Assembly (NCBI GenBank): GCA_043764015.1
Contig: JAYUKY010000022.1
Span: 1-64,000, forward strand
Direction: 5' to 3'
DNA length: 64,000 bases
Source: JANYGM01 sp043764015
GTDB lineage: Bacteria; Bacteroidota; Bacteroidia; Cytophagales; Thermonemataceae
Shown here: positions 16,735-25,214 of the stretch, in pieces
Layout of the letters: each line of letters begins with the position of its first letter
Position numbering within the stretch: position 1 is the first letter of the stretch
Translations under genes and position numbers: made by a program
Notes under the pieces: generated by a model
What the model was told of the DNA's origin: nothing
The model's database searches: none
What the model saw: only the letters and a program-made list of their open reading frames with translations

Positions 16735-18744
16735 ATGAAATTATTATTCCCTTTTTTATTTTTTATTAATTCTTTCGTACTTTCTGCGCAACAAAAAGAA
16801 CGAGATAGTTTATTTTCTATTCTTAGAAATAAAGACCTTTCTGAGAGCCAGAAAGCGGATATTTATGCCCAGATGAGCTTTGAGTTTAGAGATACAGAAC
16901 CCATAAAAGGTATTGAATATGGAGAAAAAGCCATAGAAATAGGTCAGAAAGTAAACAATGAACACGCTGTAAACAAAGGACTTAGCCATACAGGCATCAA
17001 TTACAAAAATATTGGAAATTATCCAAAAGCAATGCAGTATTTTTTGCAGTCGGCGGATATGGCAAAACGCAGAAAAGATGCTGAAACAGAGGCATACGCA
17101 CATATTGATATGGGAAGGATTTATCAGGCACAAAAAAATTATATCAAAACTGAACAGAATTTTAAGGAAGCTAAAATAATAGCGGAAACCAAAAATGATA
17201 AGAAAATATTAGCTTACGTTTATATCAATTTGGCGAGATTTTATAAAGAAACAAATAGATATGATTTGGCATTGGAAGAATGTTATAAAAGTCTTAAATT
17301 AAGGCAAATACTCAAAGATAATAGAGGTATTGCCACTTCTTATCAGGTGATTGCAGATATTTATAGCTTACAAGAAAACTACCCAAAAGCATTAGAAAAC
17401 TACGACCAAAGTGATAAGTTTTTGAATGTGGCTAAGTCAAAACGAGGCTTAATAGGTAATACTATTGGCAAAGCACAAGTGCTTAAAAAGCAAAACAATA
17501 ACAAATTTGCATTAGAAAAAGCAAATGAAGGACTTTTGATGGCGCAAGGGCTTGGCGACCTTATCTATGTGCGTGATGCATGTGAGATACTTACTAACAT
17601 TTATTTGCAAGAAAAAGACTACAAAAACGCCCACAAATACCAATCTATTTTTATTGCGGCAAAAGATTCTTTGATGAATGAAGATGATACCCGCAAAGTC
17701 AGTAATTTAGAAAATATGCGTGAAAAAGAACTGGAAAGTATAGCGCAAAAAGCCAAAGAAGAAACAGCAAACTTTATTAGGATAGTTGTAGGACTTATTG
17801 TGATTATTATTTTGATAAGTGTAAGCACTATTGCTTTTATTTCATATAAAAATAATCAAAAAACACAATTAAGCAACAAACAACTTCAAAATCAGAAAGA
17901 AGAAATTGAAACAATCAATAATGAATTGGGCTATAAAAACATTGAAATAGAACGAAAAAATAGAGAAAATTTGGAAAGCCTTACGTATGCACAACGTATT
18001 CAAAGCTCTATTTTACCTACAAATACTGATTTTTTGGAGAGATTTCCTAATAGTTTTGTGTTCTATCAGCCAAGAGAACTTGTAGGAGGGGATTTTTATT
18101 GGAAGCATCATAATCAAAATGATAATATTACTTATCTTGCTGTTGCTGATTGTACTGGACACGGTGCGCCTGGTGCGCTTCTTACAATGGTTTGTAAGGC
18201 TGCACTTAGTAAAATAGTCGTAGAAAATGGTATCAAAGAAGTAAATGAAATCCTTTCTCATACACATAAAGAAATTGTGCAAGCACTTAGCCAAGAAACA
18301 AATCATAACGGAGATGGAATGGATATTGTACTTTGCAAAATTGATAATAACAAAAAAACTGCTGATTTTGCTAGCGCAAGAACGTCTTTTTATATTATTC
18401 AAGATAATATTTTACAGACTTTTGGCGGAGATTTGTATCCTGTAGGTGGCGTGGCTACGGTTTTCCCAGATGAAAGAGAATACAGAATACAAACAGTTGA
18501 TATAAATGTACCAACAGTAGTTTATATGGCATCTGATGGGTATCAAGACCAGTTTGGAGGAGTAAAAAATAAGAAATTTATGAAAAAACAGTTCCAAGAA
18601 TTACTTATATCTTTACAAGAAACGCCTATCAACAAACAAGAAAAAATTATTAAGCAAATAATGGATAACTGGATGAAACAAATAGACCAGCCTTCATTAG
18701 AACAAACTGATGATATGGTCGTTATTGGCATACAACTAACGTGA
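16735..18744 (+). CDS. TPR-membrane-SpoIIE protein phosphatase
   Basis: The 669-residue protein has a signal peptide (MKLLFPFLFFINSFVLSAQ), about seven TPR repeats at ~25-320, a membrane helix (FIRIVVGLIVIIILISVSTIAFISY, ~345-370), a coiled coil at ~375-420 and a C-terminal SpoIIE/PP2C domain (YQPRELVGGDFYW, AVADCTGHGAPGALLTM, MASDGYQDQFGG). The domain dephosphorylates Ser/Thr on a partner such as a STAS or SiaC-type protein. The TPR part faces the periplasm and may sense envelope state. Candidate partners in this window are the SiaC-like (43300-43680) and STAS-like (34378-34860) proteins; that link is an inference. Confidence 0.87.
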   Translation: MKLLFPFLFFINSFVLSAQQKERDSLFSILRNKDLSESQKADIYAQMSFEFRDTEPIKGIEYGEKAIEIGQKVNNEHAVNKGLSHTGINYKNIGNYPKAMQYFLQSADMAKRRKDAETEAYAHIDMGRIYQAQKNYIKTEQNFKEAKIIAETKNDKKILAYVYINLARFYKETNRYDLALEECYKSLKLRQILKDNRGIATSYQVIADIYSLQENYPKALENYDQSDKFLNVAKSKRGLIGNTIGKAQVLKKQNNNKFALEKANEGLLMAQGLGDLIYVRDACEILTNIYLQEKDYKNAHKYQSIFIAAKDSLMNEDDTRKVSNLENMREKELESIAQKAKEETANFIRIVVGLIVIIILISVSTIAFISYKNNQKTQLSNKQLQNQKEEIETINNELGYKNIEIERKNRENLESLTYAQRIQSSILPTNTDFLERFPNSFVFYQPRELVGGDFYWKHHNQNDNITYLAVADCTGHGAPGALLTMVCKAALSKIVVENGIKEVNEILSHTHKEIVQALSQETNHNGDGMDIVLCKIDNNKKTADFASARTSFYIIQDNILQTFGGDLYPVGGVATVFPDEREYRIQTVDINVPTVVYMASDGYQDQFGGVKNKKFMKKQFQELLISLQETPINKQEKIIKQIMDNWMKQIDQPSLEQTDDMVVIGIQLT

Positions 18745-18812
18745 TAAGTTGTGAGTTGAAATATAAAGTACAATGTGTTTAACTCAAAATTCATAACTCA
18801 CAACTCAATTAG
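18741..18812. repeat. Heptamer arrays H7, facing pair
   Basis: Two arrays lie between convergent genes. One (minus-strand units ATTTCAA, CTCACAA, CTTATCA) runs into the stop of the SpoIIE gene. The other (ACTCAAA, ATTCATA, ACTCACA, ACTCAAT) runs into the stop of ftsW. Confidence 0.75.
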
Positions 18813-19933
18813 TTTTCTTCTACAATATCTCCTCTGCTGATACTCAAAATTACACCTAAAGAAATTCCTGTAAAAAGCAAAGAAGTACCTCCCATACTCA
18901 AAAGAGGTAAAGGCAAACCCGTTGTAGGCACAAGCCCAACGGTTACGCACATGTGCGTCATAGCTTGCACGACAAGGCTAAAAGCAAGTCCTGCACTCAA
19001 AATACCTCCAAAAGCCCTGTTACTTCGTGCCATAATAATCATTCCACGATATAAAAGTGCCAAATACATAAAGAGTACAACTGCTGCCCCAATCATACCA
19101 TATTCCTCTACTACAATAGCATAAATAAAGTCTGAAAAAGGGTAGGGGAGATAGTTACGTTGGTCACTTTGTCCTGGTCCTTTGCCTGTAATGCCACCTC
19201 CTGCAATAGCTACATAAGATTGTTCCATTTGGAAACCTTGTTTGTCGGCGTTCAGAAAGGCTTCTATACGGTTCATTGCAGTTCTTCCACGTTGCCCAAA
19301 AGTGAGGGCAGCACCAATGGAAATACTCCCTACAAGCACCAAAATCATAAAATATCTCACAGGTACACGTCCAATAAACATCACAAGCATACAAGTAAAA
19401 AACAACATCATAGCGTTAGAAAAATTGCTATAACCTATCAACGCACAAATAACACTCACCCAGCCAAGCATAGGAAGGATAGTCTGTTGTATGTTTTCAA
19501 TGTCTTGCTGTTTGCGAGAAAGCATAGTGGCAAGGTGCGTAATGAGGGCAAGTTTTGCCAAATCTGAAGGCTGGAAAGTTTGGTTAATAAATGGTATTGT
19601 TATCCAACGTGAGGCTTCGTTTATTCTCACTCCAAAAAACATAGCATAAATAAGCAAAGGAACAGAAATATACAAAGCAATCATTGATACACGTGCATAA
19701 TAGCGGTAATCTATGCGGTGCGCTATCCACATCACCACGAGTGCCAAAACTACCAGCCTTGCGTGACGAAAAAGATACACACTTGCATCACCTTCCATTT
19801 GCTTATAAGCAATGGTTTGGGTAGCACTATACACAACCAAAATACTTAAAATACTAAGCCCCAAGACAATACTCCAAATAATAATATCTCCTTTAAAGTG
19901 CTTTCCTAGCTGTTTTGATAAGATTTTTTCCAT
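18809..19933 (-). CDS. ftsW: FtsW/RodA-family peptidoglycan glycosyltransferase
   Basis: The 374-residue SEDS protein has about ten membrane helices. Conserved blocks include GRRGRTAMNRIEAF-like FGQRGRTAMNRIEAF, NYLPYPFSDFIYAIVVEEYG (with the key Asp) and GLPLPLLSMGGTSLLF. It polymerises lipid II at the septum with a partner PBP. FtsW rather than RodA is suggested by its place near mraY. Unusually, murD is not next to it: a PIN protein and an unknown gene lie between it and mraY, and ftsW starts only 6 bases after the PIN gene, so it is probably transcribed with them. Confidence 0.88.
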   Translation of the reverse strand: MEKILSKQLGKHFKGDIIIWSIVLGLSILSILVVYSATQTIAYKQMEGDASVYLFRHARLVVLALVVMWIAHRIDYRYYARVSMIALYISVPLLIYAMFFGVRINEASRWITIPFINQTFQPSDLAKLALITHLATMLSRKQQDIENIQQTILPMLGWVSVICALIGYSNFSNAMMLFFTCMLVMFIGRVPVRYFMILVLVGSISIGAALTFGQRGRTAMNRIEAFLNADKQGFQMEQSYVAIAGGGITGKGPGQSDQRNYLPYPFSDFIYAIVVEEYGMIGAAVVLFMYLALLYRGMIIMARSNRAFGGILSAGLAFSLVVQAMTHMCVTVGLVPTTGLPLPLLSMGGTSLLFTGISLGVILSISRGDIVEEN

Positions 19934-19939
19934 AATGTT

Positions 19940-20557
19940 TTATTGTATGGTAATTTTTGTATTTATGTCAATATTACCAAACATATCTATTGGAATATCT
20001 AAACTAGCTAAACAAGGTAATTGGAATTTTTGAGCAAAAGGAATAAATGTTTTAGTATCAGAAGTAAGAATAACGTCTAATTTGCCTAAATCACCTCTTG
20101 TTTTGGCACTTGCAACAATTTTTAGGTCATCTAAAATCCATTGACGAGCTGACATTTCACCATTATTTTTGCGTATAGTAGTGAGTTCTGCTAAAAATTG
20201 GTTTTTCTGCCCTTCACCTAAATATTTTTCAAGGTCTTTTTGTAAAATATTTGCCGTTTGAGCACTAAATTCTACAAACATTACATCACCAAAAGAAAAT
20301 AATTCTATCATTTCTTTGGAAATCTTATCATCAACTCTGAGTTTTGTTAGTTCTGCAAGCGTGATGGTAGCAATATAAATGATAGTTTTATCTTCTTTTT
20401 CAGATAAAACCTCATCAAATAATTGTTGTATTTTTCTTATCCTATTTTGTTGGTCTAGGTTTTTAGGGTATTTTGTGGCATCAGAAAGATAATCAATGAT
20501 GATAGAAGTATCCAAAAATATGTATTTCCAGTCCTTAATTGCTTTTATTTGTGTCAT
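19940..20557 (-). CDS. PIN-domain protein (VapC-like ribonuclease)
   Basis: The 205-residue protein has the acidic residues of a PIN nuclease: Asp16 in FLDTSIIIDYL (with Asp22), Glu69 in ITLAEL, Asp143/Asp144 in WILDDLKIVASA and Asp167 in VILTSD. PIN proteins are metal-dependent RNases, often toxins. It is longer than standard VapC (~130-150) because of inserts between residues ~95 and 135. It is preceded 29 bases upstream by an unknown 243-residue gene and followed 6 bases later by ftsW. The upstream gene may be its partner or antitoxin, but it looks unlike common VapB proteins. Confidence 0.78.
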   Translation of the reverse strand: MTQIKAIKDWKYIFLDTSIIIDYLSDATKYPKNLDQQNRIRKIQQLFDEVLSEKEDKTIIYIATITLAELTKLRVDDKISKEMIELFSFGDVMFVEFSAQTANILQKDLEKYLGEGQKNQFLAELTTIRKNNGEMSARQWILDDLKIVASAKTRGDLGKLDVILTSDTKTFIPFAQKFQLPCLASLDIPIDMFGNIDINTKITIQ

Positions 20558-20586
20558 TTAATCAATTCTAGTCTACTAATTCATTA

Positions 20587-21318
20587 CTAATTTTCTTCAA
20601 ACTCCTCTTCAAAATCTTGCATTTCCTGCAATTCAACACTATATTTATCTTTAAATTCTTTTAGACTTTTTAGAAAATTCTTATCTGAAATAACATCAAA
20701 ATCTTCTAATACAGCACTTTTTATCTCCATTGTTCTAAAATCTATTTTCTTTGCAATGTAAAAACGCAATTTTTTTTCTTTGAAATAAGGTATGAGTGCT
20801 TTCTCCTGTGTGGGCGTGATTTCTATATCATAAGTATTGTTGTTTATATGAATAGTAGATTTTCCATCAACTTCTTTTCCGCCAATGGCAGTAATAATTC
20901 CAACCAAAGTGCCTGTTTCATAATAAAAATTAACATTTTTTTTGATTTCTACACGAGTAATTAGTTTAGGAGGCTCTTGTTTAGCTGGATTTTGACCAAA
21001 TACAGATACATCTGGATTTTTGTCCAAATAAGCATTTAATTCTTTGGCATAATTTTGCTGATTTTTATCAAATCCACTAATATCTTTTTCACTAATTTTA
21101 TTATGCATTTCCTCTATTTCTGATGAGGTAATAGGGCTTTCAGTCGTAAATTCTATGCCATAAGAAGCAGAAATAATATCACTCAAAACAATTTTACCTT
21201 TGATACTTTTTTGCAAAGCATTAGTTATACGCAAAAAATCTTCCAAGGGAAGCCCATTTTCTGCGCTGAATGTATGATTTTTGTCATCAAATTTCAGTAT
21301 ATATTTGTAGTAGCTCAT
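20587..21318 (-). CDS. Unknown protein paired with the PIN gene
   Basis: The 243-residue protein is soluble and charged, with an N-terminal alpha/beta part (YYKYILKFDDKNHTF...LEDFLRITNALQKSIKGKI), a central part with a possible small beta-barrel (FYYETGTLVGIITAIGGKEVDGKSTIHI) and an acidic C-terminal tail (QDFEEEFEEN). I do not recognise the family. It has its own promoter match at 21330-21358 and is followed 29 bases later by the PIN gene. By position it could regulate or neutralise the PIN protein; the acidic tail would suit that, but this is conjecture. Confidence 0.6.
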   Translation of the reverse strand: MSYYKYILKFDDKNHTFSAENGLPLEDFLRITNALQKSIKGKIVLSDIISASYGIEFTTESPITSSEIEEMHNKISEKDISGFDKNQQNYAKELNAYLDKNPDVSVFGQNPAKQEPPKLITRVEIKKNVNFYYETGTLVGIITAIGGKEVDGKSTIHINNNTYDIEITPTQEKALIPYFKEKKLRFYIAKKIDFRTMEIKSAVLEDFDVISDKNFLKSLKEFKDKYSVELQEMQDFEEEFEEN

Positions 21319-21329
21319 ATTATTTAGTA

Positions 21330-21358
21330 CAAAGGTAGTTTTTTTAGGAATAGCACAA
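21330..21358 (-). promoter_or_regulatory. Promoter of the PIN pair and probably ftsW
   Basis: On the minus strand TTG (21358-21356), 18 bases, TACCTTTG (21337-21330), 12 bases before the ATG at 21318. It separates this unit from mraY. Confidence 0.6.
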
Positions 21359-21442
21359 TAATTATTCCAAAATTATTCCGAAATAATCCCGTAAATTTAG
21401 TATGCTACTCCGTAATATTTTTGAGTTACAAAATAATAATTT

Positions 21443-22747
21443 CTATCTCACTTTAAGTGTTACAAGGCACAAAATAGCCAACAAAATCCCTACAATCCAA
21501 AATCTAATCACTATTTTTGCCTCGTGGTAGCCTGTTTTTTGGTAATGATGATGCAGCGGTGACATCTTAAAAAGGCGGTTTTGTTGGGCATATTCCAAAC
21601 CTCTTTTTTTCTTTTGATATTTAAAATACCCCACTTGCAGGATTACAGATAGGTTTTCTATCAAAAAAATCCCACACAAAACAGGTATCATCAGTTCTTT
21701 GCGCACACATAGTGCAAGCACCGCAATCACGCCCCCAAGCGACAAACTGCCTGTATCACCCATAAAAACCTGTGCAGGATAAGCATTGTACCACAAAAAC
21801 CCTCCACAAGCACCTGCAAAAGCAGTTGCAAAAATTACGACTTCACCCAAATTAGGAATATACATAATATTTAGGTATTGTGAAAATACCACATTCCCAG
21901 ATAAATATGCCAAAATAGCCAACGTAATGCCTATAATAGCAGATGTACCAGCCGCAAGTCCGTCAATACCATCAGTAATATTTGCGCCATTTGACACCGC
22001 CGTAACAATAAAAATCACTACCAGAATATAAATAGCTGCATTTAGCCAATCAAAATTAAAAAAATTTAAGAATTTGTAATCAAATTCATTATTTTTGAAA
22101 AACGGAACAGTTGTTTTGGTAGATTTATAGCTGACATTATAGTGTGGTTTTTCGCTCATTCTATCCATAGAAACAACATTAGGAGCAATATTTTTAGGTT
22201 TTATGTATTCTACTTTTGTGATATTTTGGATATTATTTATTTTTTCTTTTTCATTTTCTGGAATACGAGTTTGCACGACAACATTCTCATTAAAATATAG
22301 CGTTACACCCACGACAAGCCCCACACCAATTTGCCCAATAATCTTAAATTTGCCCGAAAGTCCATCTTTATTTTTCTTAGCGAGTTTGAGATAATCATCT
22401 AAAAAACCAATAAAACCAAGCCCTAAAAGTGTAACAATCAATAAGATAATATAAATATTGTCAAGGCGTGCAAATAAAAGCACAGGAACTAAAATTGAGG
22501 CAATGATAATCATGCCTCCCATTGTAGGCGTGCCTTTTTTGCTGGTTTGTCCTGCTAGTCCGAGTTCTCTGATTTCTTCTCCAACTTGTATTTTTTGCAG
22601 AAAATCAATAAATTTTTTGCCATAAACCATTCCTATCACCAGTGACAATAAAGTGGCTATACCCGCTCTAAACGAAATATATTGAAACAAACCTGCACCA
22701 GGAAAATTAAATTCACGGTCTAAATAACTGAATAAATAATAAAGCAT
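21443..22747 (-). CDS. mraY: Phospho-N-acetylmuramoyl-pentapeptide transferase
   Basis: The 434-residue membrane enzyme transfers phospho-MurNAc-pentapeptide to undecaprenyl phosphate, making lipid I. Signature regions are KKGTPTMGGMIII, LGFIGFLDDYLKLAKKNKDGL, NGANITDGIDGLAAG and FMGDTGSLSLGG, with ~10 membrane helices and LHHHYQKTGYHEAKIV near the end. It is about 70 residues longer than the E. coli enzyme because of an extra loop at ~165-235 (rich in Asn, Lys, Pro) between two helices, a size seen in many Bacteroidota. murE and murD are not adjacent. A heptamer array abuts its ATG. Confidence 0.93.
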   Translation of the reverse strand: MLYYLFSYLDREFNFPGAGLFQYISFRAGIATLLSLVIGMVYGKKFIDFLQKIQVGEEIRELGLAGQTSKKGTPTMGGMIIIASILVPVLLFARLDNIYIILLIVTLLGLGFIGFLDDYLKLAKKNKDGLSGKFKIIGQIGVGLVVGVTLYFNENVVVQTRIPENEKEKINNIQNITKVEYIKPKNIAPNVVSMDRMSEKPHYNVSYKSTKTTVPFFKNNEFDYKFLNFFNFDWLNAAIYILVVIFIVTAVSNGANITDGIDGLAAGTSAIIGITLAILAYLSGNVVFSQYLNIMYIPNLGEVVIFATAFAGACGGFLWYNAYPAQVFMGDTGSLSLGGVIAVLALCVRKELMIPVLCGIFLIENLSVILQVGYFKYQKKKRGLEYAQQNRLFKMSPLHHHYQKTGYHEAKIVIRFWIVGILLAILCLVTLKVR

Positions 22748-22790
22748 TTTTTTGAGTTGTGAGTTGCGAGTTGTGAATTTTGAGTTAAAT
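22748..22790 (-). repeat. Heptamer array H8
   Basis: On the minus strand a GTATTTA leader is followed by ACTCAAA, ATTCACA, ACTCGCA, ACTCACA, ACTCAAA, running to within a few bases of the mraY ATG. Confidence 0.85.
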
Positions 22791-22837
22791 ACAAAATGCT
22801 GACAACTAGATTATTATGTAATATTTATGCTAAATTT

Positions 22838-22872
22838 CCGTAATTCGTAATTTGAAATTCGTAATTGAATAC
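22838..22872. repeat. Heptamer array H9
   Basis: Units ATTCGTA, ATTTGAA, ATTCGTA and a GAATAC end lie directly after the hisIE stop. In this copy the GTATT leader is on the gene side. Confidence 0.75.
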
Positions 22873-22873
22873 A

Positions 22874-23506
22874 CTACTTTTGTCTTTCTTCTAACACTTT
22901 TATGATGTCAGAAAGAGGAATATTTTTTTGTTCCAATAAAATCAAATAATGGAAAAGCAAATCCGCAGCTTCTCCTTTGAATAATTCATCATTATTGTCT
23001 TTTGCTTCAATAACTATTTCTACAGCTTCCTCACCTACTTTTTGAGCTATTTTATTGATACCTTTTGCAAAAAGAGAACTCACATAAGATTTTTCAGAAG
23101 GATTATTGCGTCTATCTTTAATGATTTGTTGCAGTTTATCCAAGAAATATAAATTGTTTTTTTTGTTTTCTTCTTGAAAACAAGTATCTGTACCAGTATG
23201 ACAAACTGCTCCAACTGGTTGTACTTTGAAAAGTAAAGTGTCATTGTCGCAATCTGTGAAAATTTCTTTTACGTGTAAAAAATTACCAGAAGTTTCTCCT
23301 TTTGTCCAAAGGCGTTTTTTGGTGCGGCTAAAAAACGTTACAATATTTTCTTTTTTTGTCTTCAAAAACGCTTCTTCATTCATATAGCCCAGCATCAAAA
23401 TTTTGTTTGTATTGATGTCTTGAATGATAGCAGGAACTAGATTATCTGCGTTTTTATTAAAATCTATAACCGTATTTTCAGTAAAATTTGTAGTAATATC
23501 TTGCAT
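22874..23506 (-). CDS. hisIE: Bifunctional phosphoribosyl-AMP cyclohydrolase / phosphoribosyl-ATP pyrophosphatase
   Basis: The 210-residue fusion performs steps 2 and 3 of histidine biosynthesis. The N-terminal HisI half shows MLGYMNEEAFLKT, FFSRTKKRLWTKGETSGN and the zinc ligands in DCDNDTLLF and CHTGTDTCF. The C-terminal HisE half (residues ~120-210) shows KINKIAQKVGEEAVEIVIEAK-like KGINKIAQKVGEEAVEIVIEA and GEAADLLFHYLILL. No other his genes are in the window, so it is an orphan of the pathway here. Confidence 0.93.
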   Translation of the reverse strand: MQDITTNFTENTVIDFNKNADNLVPAIIQDINTNKILMLGYMNEEAFLKTKKENIVTFFSRTKKRLWTKGETSGNFLHVKEIFTDCDNDTLLFKVQPVGAVCHTGTDTCFQEENKKNNLYFLDKLQQIIKDRRNNPSEKSYVSSLFAKGINKIAQKVGEEAVEIVIEAKDNNDELFKGEAADLLFHYLILLEQKNIPLSDIIKVLEERQK

Positions 23507-23540
23507 TTTTTGTTTTATTTGTATTAAAATCTTTTATTTA

Positions 23541-23564
23541 GTGGTTTGTGGGGACACAAACCAC
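23541..23564. repeat. Small palindrome, TTTGTG/CACAAA family copy 2
   Basis: A 10-bp stem GTGGTTTGTG / CACAAACCAC with loop GGGA, upstream of hisIE. TTTGTATT precedes it by about 20 bases. Confidence 0.7.
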
Positions 23565-23575
23565 GAAGTAATATC

Positions 23576-23610
23576 TTGTATTTAATTCACAACTCGCAAT
23601 TCACAATTAT
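23576..23610 (+). repeat. Heptamer array H10
   Basis: A TTGTATTTAA leader, then ATTCACA, ACTCGCA, ATTCACA, ATTATTT, running into the stop of the peptidoglycan-binding protein gene. Confidence 0.8.
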
Positions 23611-24254
23611 TTTTTACTTTCCTTCAAAAGCAGGTTTATAGTTGTTTCATCTGCCATTCCAGAGGGATAGAGCGCATTTTTTTGTTGAAATTCTTTGACT
23701 GCGGTCATTGTTTCATCATTATAAACGCCATCTAATTTGAGGCTGAAACCTTTTGCAATAAGTAGTTTTTGCATTTCCCAAACGCTGGTATCTTCTTGTC
23801 CTTTAATGATTTTTTTGCCGTTTAGAAGCTGAAAAGCCATAAAATTCTTCTCTGAAAGTCCTCTTTCTTCTATGATTTTGATAGCATCATTGTCAAAACC
23901 TGCTGTTTTTAGCTTTTTTGATTCTCTAAGTCGTGTTTCTAGCGTGTTTGCACGTGTGCGCAAGCGTGTGTGAGTGGCAGTTGCATTGGCACTTTGCGGA
24001 ATTTCTCTATCTTCCGTCAAAACATCAATACCTTCATTATACCACGTTTGGCGTGCGAAATTGCCTATTTTGTAGCAAGTTTCAAAGTATTCTGTTACAA
24101 GTGTTTGATTGTGATAATTAACATCTATTTGGTCTGTTTTTGCCACATAATCATATTCATTGGGTGGAGAAAATTTGCGGTGTTTCTTAAATTGTACATA
24201 TGCAATAACCACTAAGGCAACCACAGACAACAAAATAGCAATGTTTTTCATCAA
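23607..24254 (-). CDS. Membrane-anchored peptidoglycan-binding domain protein
   Basis: The 215-residue protein has one N-terminal membrane helix (IAILLSVVALVVIAYVQF, ~5-22), a helical middle part and a C-terminal PG_binding_1 domain at ~155-210 (EMQKLLIAKGFSLKLDGVYNDETMTAVKEFQQKN). The domain binds cell-wall peptidoglycan; no catalytic domain is seen. It should sit in the periplasm, anchored to the inner membrane. It is near mraY and ftsW but separated from them by hisIE, so a direct link to division is uncertain. Confidence 0.8.
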   Translation of the reverse strand: MMKNIAILLSVVALVVIAYVQFKKHRKFSPPNEYDYVAKTDQIDVNYHNQTLVTEYFETCYKIGNFARQTWYNEGIDVLTEDREIPQSANATATHTRLRTRANTLETRLRESKKLKTAGFDNDAIKIIEERGLSEKNFMAFQLLNGKKIIKGQEDTSVWEMQKLLIAKGFSLKLDGVYNDETMTAVKEFQQKNALYPSGMADETTINLLLKESKK

Positions 24255-24374
24255 AACTAATGGTTAAAAATTAAAAATAATTTCAAAGGTAGCGTTTTTT
24301 TCAATAATTAGTAACATAATTCTTAGAAAAATTACTAATTTTGATTGTTTATTATGTGTTTGTGTGTGGGAATA

Positions 24375-24412
24375 CTTCACACCTCACACTTCACACTTCA
24401 CACCTCAAAAAG
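24375..24412 (+). repeat. Heptamer array H11
   Basis: Units TTCACAC, CTCACAC, TTCACAC, TTCACAC, CTCAAAA end directly at the trmD ATG (24413). Confidence 0.85.
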
Positions 24413-25093
24413 ATGCGTATAGATATTATTACTGTTTTGCCTGAGCTTTTGGTAAGTCCATTTGCTCATTCTATCCTCAAACGAGCGCAAGAAAAAGGGC
24501 TTGTGGACGTTGTGGTGCATAATTTGCGTGATTATTCCACACAAAAACAGAAGTCTGTTGATGATTATGCTTTTGGTGGTGGCGCAGGAATGGTAATGAC
24601 CATTGAACCTATTGCAAACTGCATAAATGCTCTCAAAGCACAAAGAAATTATGATGAAGTTATTTATATGACTCCTGACGGTGAGCATTTTGACCAAAAA
24701 ATAGCTAATAATTTATCTCTCAAAGAAAATTTCATTTTGCTTTGCGGACATTATAAAGGCATTGATGAACGCATTAGGGAGCATTTTATCACTCGTGAAA
24801 TTAGTATTGGTGATTATGTCTTGTCTGGTGGTGAGCTTGCGGCTGCAGTCGTAGCTGATGCGTTGATACGCTTGCTTCCTGGCGTACTTTCTGACGAAAC
24901 ATCTGCATTAACTGACTCATTCCAAGATAATTTGTTGTCACCGCCTATCTACACACGCCCAGAGGAATACAACGGCTGGCGTGTACCTGATGTGTTGCTT
25001 TCTGGAAATCATAAACTTATTGATGAATGGCGTTTTGAGCAGTCAATATTGCGCACACGTACTCGCAGACCAGATTTATTGGGTGAAGAATAA
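24413..25093 (+). CDS. trmD: tRNA (guanine37-N1)-methyltransferase
   Basis: The 226-residue SPOUT enzyme methylates G37 of tRNAs with SAM, preventing frameshifts. It begins MRIDIITVLPELLVSPF and carries the knot region LLCGHYKGIDERI and ISIGDYVLSGGELAA with the catalytic Asp, followed by the C-terminal domain RRPDLL. The frame is open from 24341, but the ATG at 24413 matches the family start. The heptamer array fills the space before the ATG. No rimM, rpsP or rplS is adjacent, unlike in many bacteria. Confidence 0.94.
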   Translation: MRIDIITVLPELLVSPFAHSILKRAQEKGLVDVVVHNLRDYSTQKQKSVDDYAFGGGAGMVMTIEPIANCINALKAQRNYDEVIYMTPDGEHFDQKIANNLSLKENFILLCGHYKGIDERIREHFITREISIGDYVLSGGELAAAVVADALIRLLPGVLSDETSALTDSFQDNLLSPPIYTRPEEYNGWRVPDVLLSGNHKLIDEWRFEQSILRTRTRRPDLLGEE

Positions 25094-25107
25094 CTGCCTG
25101 TCTGTTT

Positions 25108-25154
25108 CCCCACGTTTCACGTGGGGTTATGATTGTTAAACCCTTTCAGGGTTT
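25108..25154 (+). terminator. Double hairpin after trmD
   Basis: An 8-bp GC-rich hairpin (CCCCACGT TTC ACGTGGGG, 25108-25126) and a second (AAACCC TTTCA GGGTTT, 25138-25154). This looks like a dispersed repeat that may serve as the trmD terminator. A GTATTTATTCGTGC repeat follows at about 25172. Confidence 0.65.
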
Positions 25155-25171
25155 TGTAATTGCATTTTTTT

Positions 25172-25206
25172 GTATTTATTCGTGCATTTGTGGCAAAACA
25201 ATAACC
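25172..25206 (+). repeat. GTATT...GTGCATTTGTGGCAAAA repeat, copy 1
   Basis: TTTTTTTGTATTTATTCGTGC followed by ATTTGTGGCAAAA. A diverged second copy is at about 46867-46893. Confidence 0.6.
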
Positions 25207-25214
25207 ATTATTTT

